Positions 1-9,720 of a stretch of DNA of 64,000 bases are shown here, in pieces. The stretch comes from Mytilus californianus (lineage: Eukaryota; Mollusca; Bivalvia; Mytilida; Mytilidae), in assembly GCF_021869535.1 (NCBI RefSeq), contig NW_026262734.1, forward strand, positions 90,773,285-90,837,284, given 5' to 3'. Position 1 is the first letter of the stretch; every line of letters begins with the position of its first letter. Under the pieces are notes generated by a model. That model saw only the letters and a program-made list of their open reading frames with translations, was not told where the DNA came from and did no database searches. The position numbers were made by a program, and so were the translations under genes.

Positions 1-593
1 CAATGTACGTCCATTATCTGTTTAGATTGATATATTTCCGTTGGTTTGCAACATTCAATATTTTGATCGTCTACTTTATTTGTTTATATCAAAAGGGACC
101 GAAAAATACCACGTTCTGCAAAACATTGGTTGAGATTCTAAATATACTCTAGAACAATGCAAAACACACAACAGATTCAATGTTAAATGTTTACTAGGCA
201 CTACATTAAATAATTGAGACAATCAAATGTTTGAAATGCTTTAATATCGGTAACATAACATTAGAAATAATAAATAAAATAGTATGTACACTGAGGTAAA
301 GATTTTATATTATTACAATATTTGCTGTAAACCGTAAAATCTTTTAACTCTAAATCATCAGTTAGTATTTCACAAAATAGATAGCGTTTAACATTTGCAT
401 AAAGCAGTCATTGTCACATGATAGCAAAATAACCGTTTGTTTTACATTAGGAAAATATAGTATCAAGTCACTGTGACAGGAGTTAACACCTACTTTCCAA
501 AATAATTTGATGCCTATCTATTTAATTTGCTACATATCTTAGTATTTATTGAATACAAGTTATACATGTAGTGTTCATTTTATTTCATGCCAG
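1..593. other. AT-rich non-coding DNA
   Basis: I see no gene, RNA or recognisable repeat here. Short open frames are expected by chance at this base composition. Confidence 0.5.
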
Positions 594-762
594 GTACGAA
601 GAAATATAAGAACCCCATGGATTCAGTGTAATTTCACTAAATGGAATGCTGCAAAGTATTCCAGTTCATTCCAATTGATGAAGAAGCTTATAAATGACCT
701 TAGTATGAGTTTCAAAGTAAAAAATCAAATCATCGGGGAAATGAAAAAAATGGAAATCAACG
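594..762 (+). CDS. Candidate internal exon, unknown product
   Basis: A 169-nt open stretch is bounded by a pyrimidine-rich tract ending in CAG (591-593) and a GT at 763-764. It would encode about 56 residues rich in Lys, Asn and Ser, with a possible amphipathic helix over its second half (FQLMKKLINDLSMSFKVK). I do not recognise a family, and no partner exon is visible nearby. The splice signals are modest and the frame closes just past the donor. It could equally be a chance open frame. Confidence 0.2.
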
Positions 763-1089
763 GTACTGTATAAATATGAATAGTATTTGTCTTTACTGAA
801 TATATAATGGCAAAGATAAAAAAAACTTCTAGGAAGATATAATTTGACACTGTTGTGAAATTTGATCATTATAAATCTTATATTCGTATAAAATGGTAAA
901 TTAGAGAACTGCTGCATAGCTGTCTATTGAAACAGTCTTTAACTATGACATGTTTTTAGACCATGATATGAGAGATAATTGTGGGTTGATCAAATACGTT
1001 GCAACTTAGACAAAATGACATATTTTGTATGGATTATAAAAGAAAAAATATCATTATGTGATTAGAAATCGAAGCTAAACTAAATGATA

Positions 1090-1500
1090 GAATTGTAAAC
1101 TAAAATACAAGAAGATGGCTTTCAGAAAATGCTTCGAGAATATCAAAAGAAAAGATAGGGTCACCCTGCATTTTGTTCCGACTAAAATACAAAATAGCAA
1201 AATTCCATGTAGATTCCTTCAGAAAATGCACTATTTCAGAGTTACCTCCCCTTAAAATGCCAATTTAAAATATCAAAAATCTAACAAAAATATTCTACAC
1301 TTGTAAAAATATAAATATTTATAAGTTATAATCTTATAAATTCGTTCTTTTAAATGCAGATTCAAATTTGTTATTTGCTATTCTGCATCAAATTTTGCTA
1401 ACTTGATTAAAAATCTGGACCTTAGATTATCTGTTTTTTACAATCCGAGATGGCGAAAGACACCCATACCACCTTAAGGATGGTCTGCAGATTATATAAA
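1090..1500. repeat. Possible dispersed bivalve repeat
   Basis: Phrases such as GAGTTACCTCCCCTTA and the segment around 1090-1250 resemble, from memory, dispersed sequence common in mussel genomic DNA. No second copy was found in this window, so the call is weak. No coding potential is evident. Confidence 0.25.
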
Positions 1501-1671
1501 TTATGGTGATGAATTTGTATCCTTAGACCATTTTAAAACATTGCAAAGTTTACTTAAAGTGAAGATTCAATCTTTTCCTTTTCATCTAGAAAAATATAGA
1601 TTCCTTTTTTGTTTATATTCCTACGGCAGTATAAACATGTTTATATACTACGCATGTTTATGTATATATAT

Positions 1672-2094
1672 AGCGCGTCGGGTACAGTGAAAGGCGATTT
1701 TGTGCCACGATATCTCAGTAGTATGAGTTCGAATCCCGGCGAGGGAAGAACATAAAATTTGCGAAAGCAAATTTACAGATTTAACATTGTTGGGCTGATG
1801 TTTAGACGAATTATATATACAGAATGTATTGTCAGCCTTGTAACACCATCACTGCGGGTGATCCGATGGATAAAATATGTTGTAGAGTCGTCACTGGTTC
1901 AGACATACTTATAACATAATTATTTCTGTGAGTGCATCTTGCATTAATTTTTAGGATCCTTTACAATAGATAATTCAGCTGATCTGTAACAATTCGATCT
2001 TCATGCCTTATATATCATGTACTGTATTACGACGCTAGATTAGAACTGACGAGGAAAGGTAACACCCGGCCACCGAAAGCTTTATTTTTTTGTG
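1672..2094 (+). repeat. SINE-type unit 1, 5'-truncated, with spacer
   Basis: The unit starts inside a tRNA-like head. Box B (GTTCGAATCC, 1727-1736) is present but box A is missing. A body follows (GCGAAAGCAAATTTACAG, then GGGCTGATGTTTAGACGAA), then a tail to about 1915 and a spacer to 2094. The same head restarts at 2118, giving a period of about 446 bp, so this is a tandem or nested array rather than a single insertion. The spacer carries CTGACGA and CCGAAAGC (about 2047-2082), discussed under findings as a weak hammerhead-like signal. Confidence 0.6.
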
Positions 2095-2268
2095 AAGCCT
2101 AGGTGGTCGAGTGGTCTAGCGCGTCGGGTACAGTGCAAAGCGATTTGGTGCCAAGATATCTCAGTAGTATGAGTTCGAATCCCGGAGAGGGAAGAACAAA
2201 AAAAAAAATGCGAAAGCAAATTTACAGATCTAACATTGTTGGGCTGATGTTTAGACGAATTATGTATA
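2095..2268 (+). repeat. tRNA-derived SINE unit 2 with complete Pol III head
   Basis: The head carries an internal Pol III promoter: box A TGGTCGAGTGG (2104-2114) and box B GTTCGAATCC (2173-2182). The 58-nt gap between them fits a type II (Leu/Ser-like, long variable arm) tRNA ancestor. It is followed by an A-run and the same body as unit 1 (GCGAAAGCAAATTTACAG). The unit ends in the TA-rich segment where an inverted copy begins. It is a SINE head and not a functional tRNA gene: it runs into SINE body and shows no clean acceptor stem. Confidence 0.75.
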
Positions 2269-2407
2269 TATAAGTACGTCTGAACCAGTGACGACTATAC
2301 AACAGTTTTGATCCATCGGATCTCCAGCAGTGATGGTGATACAAGGCTGAGAATACATTCTGTATATATAATTCGTCTAAACACCAGCCCAACAAAGTTA
2401 GATCTGT
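2269..2407 (-). repeat. SINE tail fragment in inverted orientation
   Basis: This segment is the reverse complement of the unit 1 body and tail (about 1780-1915). It contains the inverse of GTTGGGCTGGTGTTTAGACG and of the CATCACTG...GATCCGATGGAT segment. Units 2 and 3 therefore face each other across a TA-rich junction, forming an inverted SINE pair. Confidence 0.7.
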
Positions 2408-2500
2408 AAATGAGTTTGAATCCCGGCGAGGGAAGAATAAAAAAATATTGTAGATCTTACATTGTTGGGCTGGTGTTTAGACGAATTATATATATATATA
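2408..2500 (+). repeat. SINE fragment, forward, ending in TA repeat
   Basis: A partial box B region (GTTTGAATCCCGGCGAGGG) is followed by the common SINE body and then a TA microsatellite (about 2488-2517). The Penelope-like element starts immediately after that TA run. Confidence 0.65.
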
Positions 2501-2517
2501 TATATATACATATATAT

Positions 2518-2549
2518 ATTGAAGAGTTTTTAAATTTTGTTCACGCTGT
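2518..2549 (-). repeat. 32-nt inverted 5'-UTR piece at the left edge of the Penelope element
   Basis: These 32 nt are the reverse complement of 3711-3742, the 5' leader of the downstream full copy, with one mismatch. Penelope-like elements often carry a short inverted tail at the junction of a truncated leading copy, attributed to template switching during target-primed reverse transcription. Confidence 0.65.
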
Positions 2550-3703
2550 TTATAAACCGACTGATTCCAAACAATATCTGCTTTTTACATCATGTCATCC
2601 AAAACATACTAGAGTCAATATACCATAATCTAGCTAAACGCATATGTACTATCATTTAAAATCCAGAATTAAGAGATACAAGATTAAATGAACTAAGATA
2701 CATGCTCTTGGACCGAAAATACCCAAAGAGAATAATTGATGACGGTATAACTAGAGCCAAATCTTTTTAAGAATTTCGGAAAACTTAACCGCATTCAAAA
2801 GAAAATGTGTTACCGTACATTTCTACTCATAACCCGAGAAATAATGAAGCTTTCAACAATATACATAACAATATATCATTTTTACAGAGCGACCAAAGGA
2901 TGTTGAAATTACTTAATTCACACAAAGTAATTAAAAGCAAACGGCAACCGAAATCATTAAAAAAATTGTTGACCCGCGCAACATTCCAAACTGAAAATAG
3001 TCAACCAAAGGTACAAAAATGTGGACGACCAAATTGTGAATCTTGTTTATACTTATCCGAAGGAACCGAATTCGTCTTTAAATCTGGACATATTTTCAAA
3101 ATCAAGAACAGTTTTACATGTACATCGGAAAATCTTCTATACATCATCACTTGCAGGGGTTGTCAAGAAAATTATATTGGGCAAACCGGCAACACCATTA
3201 GAAAACGTATGACAGTACATAGACAGCAAATTCGAGTCCCAAGCACAAGAAAAATTCCGCTTAGCGAACATATTGATAGATGGGCTGGATCAAATCATCT
3301 AAATTTCTTCATTTTTCCATTTTATCAGTGTTCAGATAATACAACGGAACCAATAATAATTAATAAAGAAAATTATTTTATTAAGAAATACCGTCCGTAA
3401 TTAAATAGATGAAACAAGAATTTAGAAGACATTTCTTTTTAATTATGTACTTTCACTTTCGTTTTATATAGTACCTGCGTTGTGCTATATTATGACGTTC
3501 AGGACTAAATAATAATGTCGCTAATAGACGTTACCCCTGACGACGTATCCTTGAAGATCTGTTAAACAGTGAAACCGGTAGGATACTATGGAGGATACTA
3601 TGGAGAACATTATGAACAGATTGATATTGTAATAGACAAAATGTAAATATTCATATTGAATATAAATATTTGGTGCATTTTCAGCCTTATTTGTTTTTCC
3701 TAT
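2550..3703 (+). mobile_element. Penelope-like element, left pseudo-LTR (5'-truncated copy)
   Basis: This is the 3' third of a Penelope-like element: the end of the reverse transcriptase, the GIY-YIG domain and the 3' UTR. It repeats at 6328-7483 with only scattered substitutions and small indels; for example, this copy lacks about 13 nt found near 7319 in the right copy. A truncated copy placed directly upstream of a longer copy is the partial-tandem pseudo-LTR form typical of Penelope elements. Confidence 0.8.
2807..3400 (+). CDS. GIY-YIG endonuclease domain of a Penelope-like element (truncated copy)
   Basis: The open frame encodes 197 residues matching the C-terminal part of a Penelope-like polyprotein. 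A Cys-rich linker has the pattern C-x4-C-x2-C (residues 72-80), and the nuclease signature follows as LLYIIT (110-115) and NYIG (122-125). The basic helix has Arg132 and Arg134, and a downstream Glu (188) could be the catalytic acid. The domain nicks DNA to prime reverse transcription. The frame is intact here but upstream RT sequence is broken, so it is not a complete gene. A CCHC/Cys linker before a C-terminal GIY-YIG suggests the Neptune-like side of the family; that subgroup call is an inference. Confidence 0.8.
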   Translation: MLPYISTHNPRNNEAFNNIHNNISFLQSDQRMLKLLNSHKVIKSKRQPKSLKKLLTRATFQTENSQPKVQKCGRPNCESCLYLSEGTEFVFKSGHIFKIKNSFTCTSENLLYIITCRGCQENYIGQTGNTIRKRMTVHRQQIRVPSTRKIPLSEHIDRWAGSNHLNFFIFPFYQCSDNTTEPIIINKENYFIKKYRP

Positions 3704-6700
3704 TTTGTGCACAGCGTGGACAAAATTTAAAAACTCTTCAATATCTACTACCACGCCAGTGTAAAAATGCCACCTAAAGCAGACAAAGCAGCAGAAAAAA
3801 CGTTCAACGATGATATACTTAAGGAGCTTAGAGAACTTAATTCGAGAATTGCCATTCTAACCGATGAAGTTGACGAATTTCATTGCTTCGCCCGAGAAAT
3901 TAATGACAAAGGAACCGGGAGGAATCAAAATGAGCAGGTCAGTCGAAACTTAGAACAGTTCATTTCCAAAATTGAAGATGTAATTCAGAATAAAAATGAA
4001 GATACACATATACCAAATTCATCAAAATCTAATGATGAAGATACAAGATTGGTTTATTTATTGAAATACCATTTTATTCACCTCTGGAATAAGAAATTTA
4101 TAAGTCGGAAATTTGCTTTTTAGAACATGTTAAAGACTACTAGCAAAGCAGAAATATATGACCGGTGGCTAAATTCAACACCAATTATCGTTCCTAGAAA
4201 ATTGCAAATTAAATCATTCCCCGAAGAACCAGACACACAAAAAAGACTTCGTGAGAAAATGTCATTAGACAAAATGAATACTGAAGTGGAACTTTAAAAC
4301 TTCGGGCCGGGTCAAATGAAACAAGTTATCAAGACATTGATGACTTAATGTTTGAAGAATTTGCCAAAATGGCAGACGGAAATCTTCTGGAACAAATCTG
4401 TAAACTATGGAAAGATGAATATCGGACCGAAGAATTAAACTCCCTACAACGATGGGAAAAGAGTAATGTTTGGTTCAATAATTATGAAATCCAATTTCTC
4501 AAGGAATACTTGTCAGAAAATCCATTTCTAAAGAAAACACGAAATCCAAAATCATACCTCCAAGTCGTTGGACAAGACCTACCAGAATCTAACAATACTA
4601 AAGATCAAGGTCAATAAAAATCAAGACCCAATTGAGGAACCAGCACTAATACATATAGAAGAAATAATTCTCAAACATGAGAAAGGAATACTAGTAACAG
4701 AGGTGCGAAAAATGATTACCGACCACAAAGATATAACTTTGAACAAAGGAGAAATAATAACACAAAGAATAACTATCTTGGACAAAATCAAAACAGAAGA
4801 AAAGAAACAGAATATAGAACAAACGATCAAAACAACAGATTTAACAATGATAATCATCAACCTTATAATCAGGAGAAAAGAACACATTTTTTAGATCTGG
4901 GCCAACGATACCAAGACACAAGATGGAACCCCAGGACCAACCAATACCAACATTAATAAACTTAACGACGTATGAACTTTTTTCCAGATCAGATTTACAT
5001 ATTATCAAAGGGATTGAAATTTACTCCCACACCACAAAAAACGTACTACACAGAAATACAAGATGATATCTCTAACTTTTGTAGAAAACTACGCCTAGCT
5101 GATGTTTTTTTTTTATCAAGACAATGAAGATGAATCTTTAGTTAGAAACAAAAGCGACTATACACCTCCAAGATGTGTAAACTTAACCCTTGATAAATAT
5201 CGCGAATATATTACTGATTTTCCGTACGAAAATATTCAGCATCCACAAATTAAATAGAACCTAAAGAAAACAGATTGGAACATTATTAGCGATCTTAAAA
5301 ACAATAAAAACATTGTGATAAAAGAAGCCGATAAATGTAGCGCGGTTGTCATAATGGGCACTGATTACTATAAAAATCTCATTTTTAATATGCTTCAAGA
5401 TTATACATATTATGAGAGTATTGCCAATTATAAACAACAGAAGATTATTGCTAAATTGATTGTATTAGTTAATTTGTATCGTAAAGGGTTAACCAAGACA
5501 GAATGCGATTACATCACAAATTTCAAATGTAAGACCAGTCAGATATTTGGACTCCCGCAAAATTCACAAAAGTCAAAAGATTACAGAAGCATGCAAGCTT
5601 ACTAAAAGTTCTTGTATAAATATATGTGCACCAAACGATCTTAAAATGCGACCTATAGTTGCTGGTCCTGCATGTGAAACGCACAGACTGAGTAACTTTT
5701 AAGATATTCTTCTTAAACCTTTTTTGAAACACATATCAAGTTTTATAAGAGACGACTTAGATATGCTGAACCATCTCCCTAACAACGTAGAAGAGAACAC
5801 TATAATAGTTTCATTTGATGTTGTCAGTCTTTATACAAATATTCAACACGAATACGGAATAAAAGCCATTAATTATTGGATAGAAAAATATGAAACCGAA
5901 CTACCTAACCGAATAGAAAAATGAATTATAATTGAACGTCTTCGGTTTATTCTTCAGAACAATTATTTCATGTTCGACAGCCAAATACATCGCAAAAAAT
6001 CAGGCACTGCAATGGGAACAAAAGTTGCACCTACGTATGCCAAACTCGTGATATGATACCACGAGATCCAGATGTTTCGGATATCGCAACGAAAATTTGG
6101 ACATTTATTTTATAAATTTTTGATGAAAAATTAGAAAAGATATTTAGAAGACTGTTTTATTTCATGGAATCACAGCTTAGAAATGTTAATTGAATTCGAA
6201 GATTTACTCAATGAAATAAACGAGAACATTCAATTTATTATGGAATACAATAGTAACCAATTACCATTTTTAGACATTCTTATCATAAAGAACGGAACCA
6301 ACAGAGAAACCGATATTTTTTTATAAACCGACAGATTCCAGACAATATCTGCTTTTTACATCATGTCATCCAAAACATACTAGAGTCAATATACCATATA
6401 ACCTAGCTAAACGCATATGTACTATCATTTAAAATCCAGAATAAAGGGATACAAGATAAAATGAACAAAGATACATTCTCTTGGACCGAAAATACCCAAA
6501 GAGAATAATTGATGACGGTATAACTAGAGCCAAGTCTTTTAACTTACAGGAATTACGGAAAACTAAACCGCATTCAAAAGAAAACGTTTTACCGTACATT
6601 TCTTCTTACAACCCGAGAAATGATGAAGCTTTCAACAATATACCATTTTTACAGAGCGACCAAAGGATGTTGAAATTACTTAATTCACACAAAGTAATTA

Positions 6701-7187
6701 AAAGCAAACGGCAACCGAAATCATTAAAAAAAATGTTGACCCGCGCAACATTCCAAACTGAAAATAGTCAACCAAAGGTACAAAAATGTGGACGACCAAA
6801 TTGTAAATCTTGTTTATACTTATCCGAAAGAACCGAATTCGTCTTTAAATCCGGACATATTTTCAAAATCAAGAACAGTTTTACATGTGCATCGGAAAAT
6901 CTTCTATACATCATCACTTGCAGGGGTTGTCAAAAAAAATTATATTGGGCAAACCGGCAACACCATTAGAAAACAAATGACAGTACATAGACAGCAAATT
7001 CGTGTCCCGAGCACAAGAAAAATCCCGCTTAGCGAACATATTGATAGATGCACTGGATCAAATCATCCAAATTTGTTTTTTCATTTTTCCATTTTATCAG
7101 TGTTCAGATAATACAACGGAACCAATAATAATTAATAAAGAAAATTATTTTATTAAGAAATACCGTCCGAAATTGAATAGATGAAAC
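3704..7187 (+). pseudogene. Penelope-like retroelement, near full-length but decayed
   Basis: A 5' leader (3704-3766) precedes an ATG at 3767. Segments in order: an N-terminal coiled-coil-like region (3767-4123); a conserved Penelope N-terminal region with W-K/E-rich text (4348-4617); a Lys-rich linker; RT start IKEADKCSAVVIM (from about 5318); RT motif FDVVSLYTNIQHE (about 5814-5852); RT motif GTAMGTKVAPTYAKL (6003-6047); the RT thumb with NQLPFLDILI (about 6258-6287); and Cys linker plus GIY-YIG (6481-7187). The frame is broken many times. The expected catalytic Asp-Asp motif near 6090-6140 is not readable. A run of eight A at 6932-6939, one more than the left copy effectively has, shifts the frame inside the GIY-YIG domain. 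The element cannot make an active protein. Confidence 0.8.
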
Positions 7188-7483
7188 GAGAATCTAGAAG
7201 GCATTTCTTTTTAATTATGTACTTCACTTTCGTTTTATATAGAACCTACGTTGTGCTATATTATGACGTGCAGAATTAAATAATAATGTCGCTAATAGAC
7301 ATTAACCCTGACGACGTCGCCATCAACCATATCCTTGAAGATCTGTTAAACAGTGAAACCGGTAGGATACTATGGAGGATACAATGGAGAACATTATGAA
7401 CAGTTTGATATTGTAATAGACAAAATGTAAATATTCATATTGAATACAAATATTTGGTGCATTTTCAGCCTTATTTTCTTCCC
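6328..7483 (+). repeat. Penelope-like element, right pseudo-LTR
   Basis: This is the second copy of the sequence at 2550-3703, including the GIY-YIG coding end and a 3' UTR of about 300 bp ending at GCATTTTCAGCCTTATT. The element stops at a TA-rich run (7484-7497) matching the TA-rich site at its left edge, which brackets the whole insertion at roughly 2518-7490. Confidence 0.75.
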
Positions 7484-7497
7484 CTATATATATATAA

Positions 7498-7722
7498 GTA
7501 CGTCTAAACAAGTTACAACTCTACGACAGATCCATCTATTGGATCATCTGTGACGGTGATACATGGCTGAAAACACATATTATATTTATAAGCACTCTCA
7601 ATATCAGCACAACAATGTAAAATCTGCAAATTGCGGAGGAAATGTTTTGTTTTTCCCTTGCCGTATTTTGAACTCATGCTATTGAAATATCGAGACATAA
7701 CCATATTGCAAACCATAGCATA
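7498..7722 (-). repeat. Diverged SINE copy, reverse orientation
   Basis: Read on the minus strand, this segment has a box B-like region (about 7668-7678), then the SINE body and tail, ending at a TA run. Together with the left-hand SINE units it shows that the Penelope element sits at the TA-rich centre of an inverted SINE arrangement. Confidence 0.6.
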
Positions 7723-8440
7723 AGTTATACATTTTATAACACTAATATTTCAATCGTTAAGGTATTCAATAAGCATATTGGTGTGTCGTATCTGTAATTA
7801 CTTGTCACATTGAACATTTCAGGGTTTATATTTATGAGATTTGTAAAACACGAACTGAATTGATGTAGTGGTAATAAAAGGGAAATTCAAAATTCATCAA
7901 ATAATAATTGAAAACAATTTTGAAACAATTACCAATAGAAAAATTGAAGATTTATTCGTTGTATAAAATTGATAGGCTATGATTTGGAACATGTCAAAAT
8001 GGAAAATGAATGGTAACGCACAAATATTTATTCTTAATTTATGAATAATTTTAGTTCACTGAATGTCAAATGATTAATATTAATAAATAAAAGATATTAT
8101 TTTGTCACAACTTTGATCATCGATAATTTCATTTTCGTATCTAATTTCGTATCTTATGTCAGAAAAAGCCTTGTCTAGTATTTGCTACAATGGCCACTTT
8201 TATCAATTACCAATCAACTAATGTAGATTAACCTCTTGTTATGGCAAATTATCGCTTTCGTGTATTACCATATCAAAAAATAATGGAAAATGTTACAATA
8301 AATTTGAATGTAAAAATGGAAACAAAAAATAATGAAAAATGTGATAAATCTTTTTAGATTTTACTTGTTGTGGTTAATTGAATAGTGCTAATTGAACGTT
8401 TTTTCTCCATTCTGCAGAAATTAAATATGTAATAAATAGA
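7723..8440. other. AT-rich non-coding DNA
   Basis: No gene or clear repeat is visible. Loose similarity of 7860-8150 to 700-880 may reflect an old shared repeat but is too weak to call. Confidence 0.4.
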
Positions 8441-8535
8441 TTATAACAAGTCTTCTCCATATTGGCTAAAGCCTCGGGCAGATATGGGAGTCTCATGATG
8501 ATACCAGGGCCAATATGGAAAAGGGAATGTTATAA
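8441..8535. repeat. Foldback element A (MITE-like hairpin)
   Basis: Arms 8441-8466 and 8509-8535 are imperfect reverse complements (both contain CCATATTGGC or its inverse), enclosing a 42-nt centre with GCCTCGGGC. The size and GC-rich centre resemble the other foldbacks in this window. Confidence 0.6.
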
Positions 8536-9329
8536 TTTATAAGAATTCACACGAGAAAACTTACGTAAAGATTCCTTTAATACATCCTTCAGATTTAGAC
8601 ATTAGAGAAACAAAATACACAGTTTCATATACGTCTAATTTATAGATTGAAATGAGTGGTCAGTACCATAACCTATGACAATCGAGTCAATTTGAATTTT
8701 GAAATTATAAATTACCTCACCTAAGCAGCTGTATACCTATTTCACCTTATATATTGGATATATATTTCCCACCTCATTCGGTATTCAAAAGCTAGCAGCT
8801 GCTACTCCAACTTTATCAAGCATCACCTGTGTCTGGGCAGACAGTTGATAATCCAGGGTTATATCATAGAACGCCTTGTTCTTTTACTTTAAAAAGATGT
8901 TCATCGTACGATACCATGACATTGTTTATAAACACATGATGGTCCTGAAGTATAGATTCTAGATACTGACGTTGTTTATCATCTTAATTAAGTGGTATAG
9001 TGTACATTTAATCAGTCTTTATATATATCAAAATTTACTGTTATTTTTTTTTTTTGGCGTGGCTATGTATTTATACATCCTGTTATTGTTATTGTGCTAA
9101 GGTCTTGTTTTGTAATCTTGTCTTTCATTTTTGCTTTTGTTCTGTATCTATAGAGTGTCTATATGCCATTGTGTTCATTCTTTTTGACATAGTTTTCATA
9201 ATGATTAAGATCATAATACAAAGTTGACTGCTGTACTTCACTTTTTGATTTTTTGACATTTTATGTCGGATTTTTTTTGCGCACACATTGTTGTTAGAGG
9301 TTAGCAAGCTTTAATATATACCATTATTT
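8536..9329. other. Unrecognised non-coding DNA
   Basis: No coding exon with splice signals and no internal repeat was found. Confidence 0.4.
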
Positions 9330-9720
9330 GCATAAGGGAATGTGTGTAGGTGTAATTAATACCACCATTGATTTTTTCCCTATTAGACTTTGTTAAATAT
9401 GCACTTTTCAAAAAATGTTTTAAATAAAGAAATACTTGGCATGAGTAAAGTTTTGTCCTGTCCAGGACTTTTGAAAAAATTTCACCTAATGTTTCATTGA
9501 ATATAAGAAAATAACCATCACTGGAAGTTAACCAATCAAATGTTCACCATTTATTGCCAGTGTTCAAGCTTTAGTAACCATGAAACCTCAAGTTTTCAAA
9601 TATTCTATAGAAACACCAAATAAGAAATAACACCCAAGATATATGTCTATGACAAACATTTTTTTTACTGCAATTAAATGTAGGATAAATTTCCTACAAC
9701 TGTCAAATTCAAGGGAATAT
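9330..9720 (+). repeat. Dispersed repeat shared with 62862-63215
   Basis: Both segments contain in the same order AATAAAGAAATACT, TGTCC, AACCATCAC, CACCCAAGATATAT and CAAGGGAATAT, with many substitutions and indels between. This is an old dispersed family of unknown type with no coding content seen. Confidence 0.55.

Noticed and set aside
2101..2195. Functional tRNA gene
   Set aside because: Boxes A and B are present but the segment runs straight into a SINE body, repeats nearby, and no matched acceptor stem was found.
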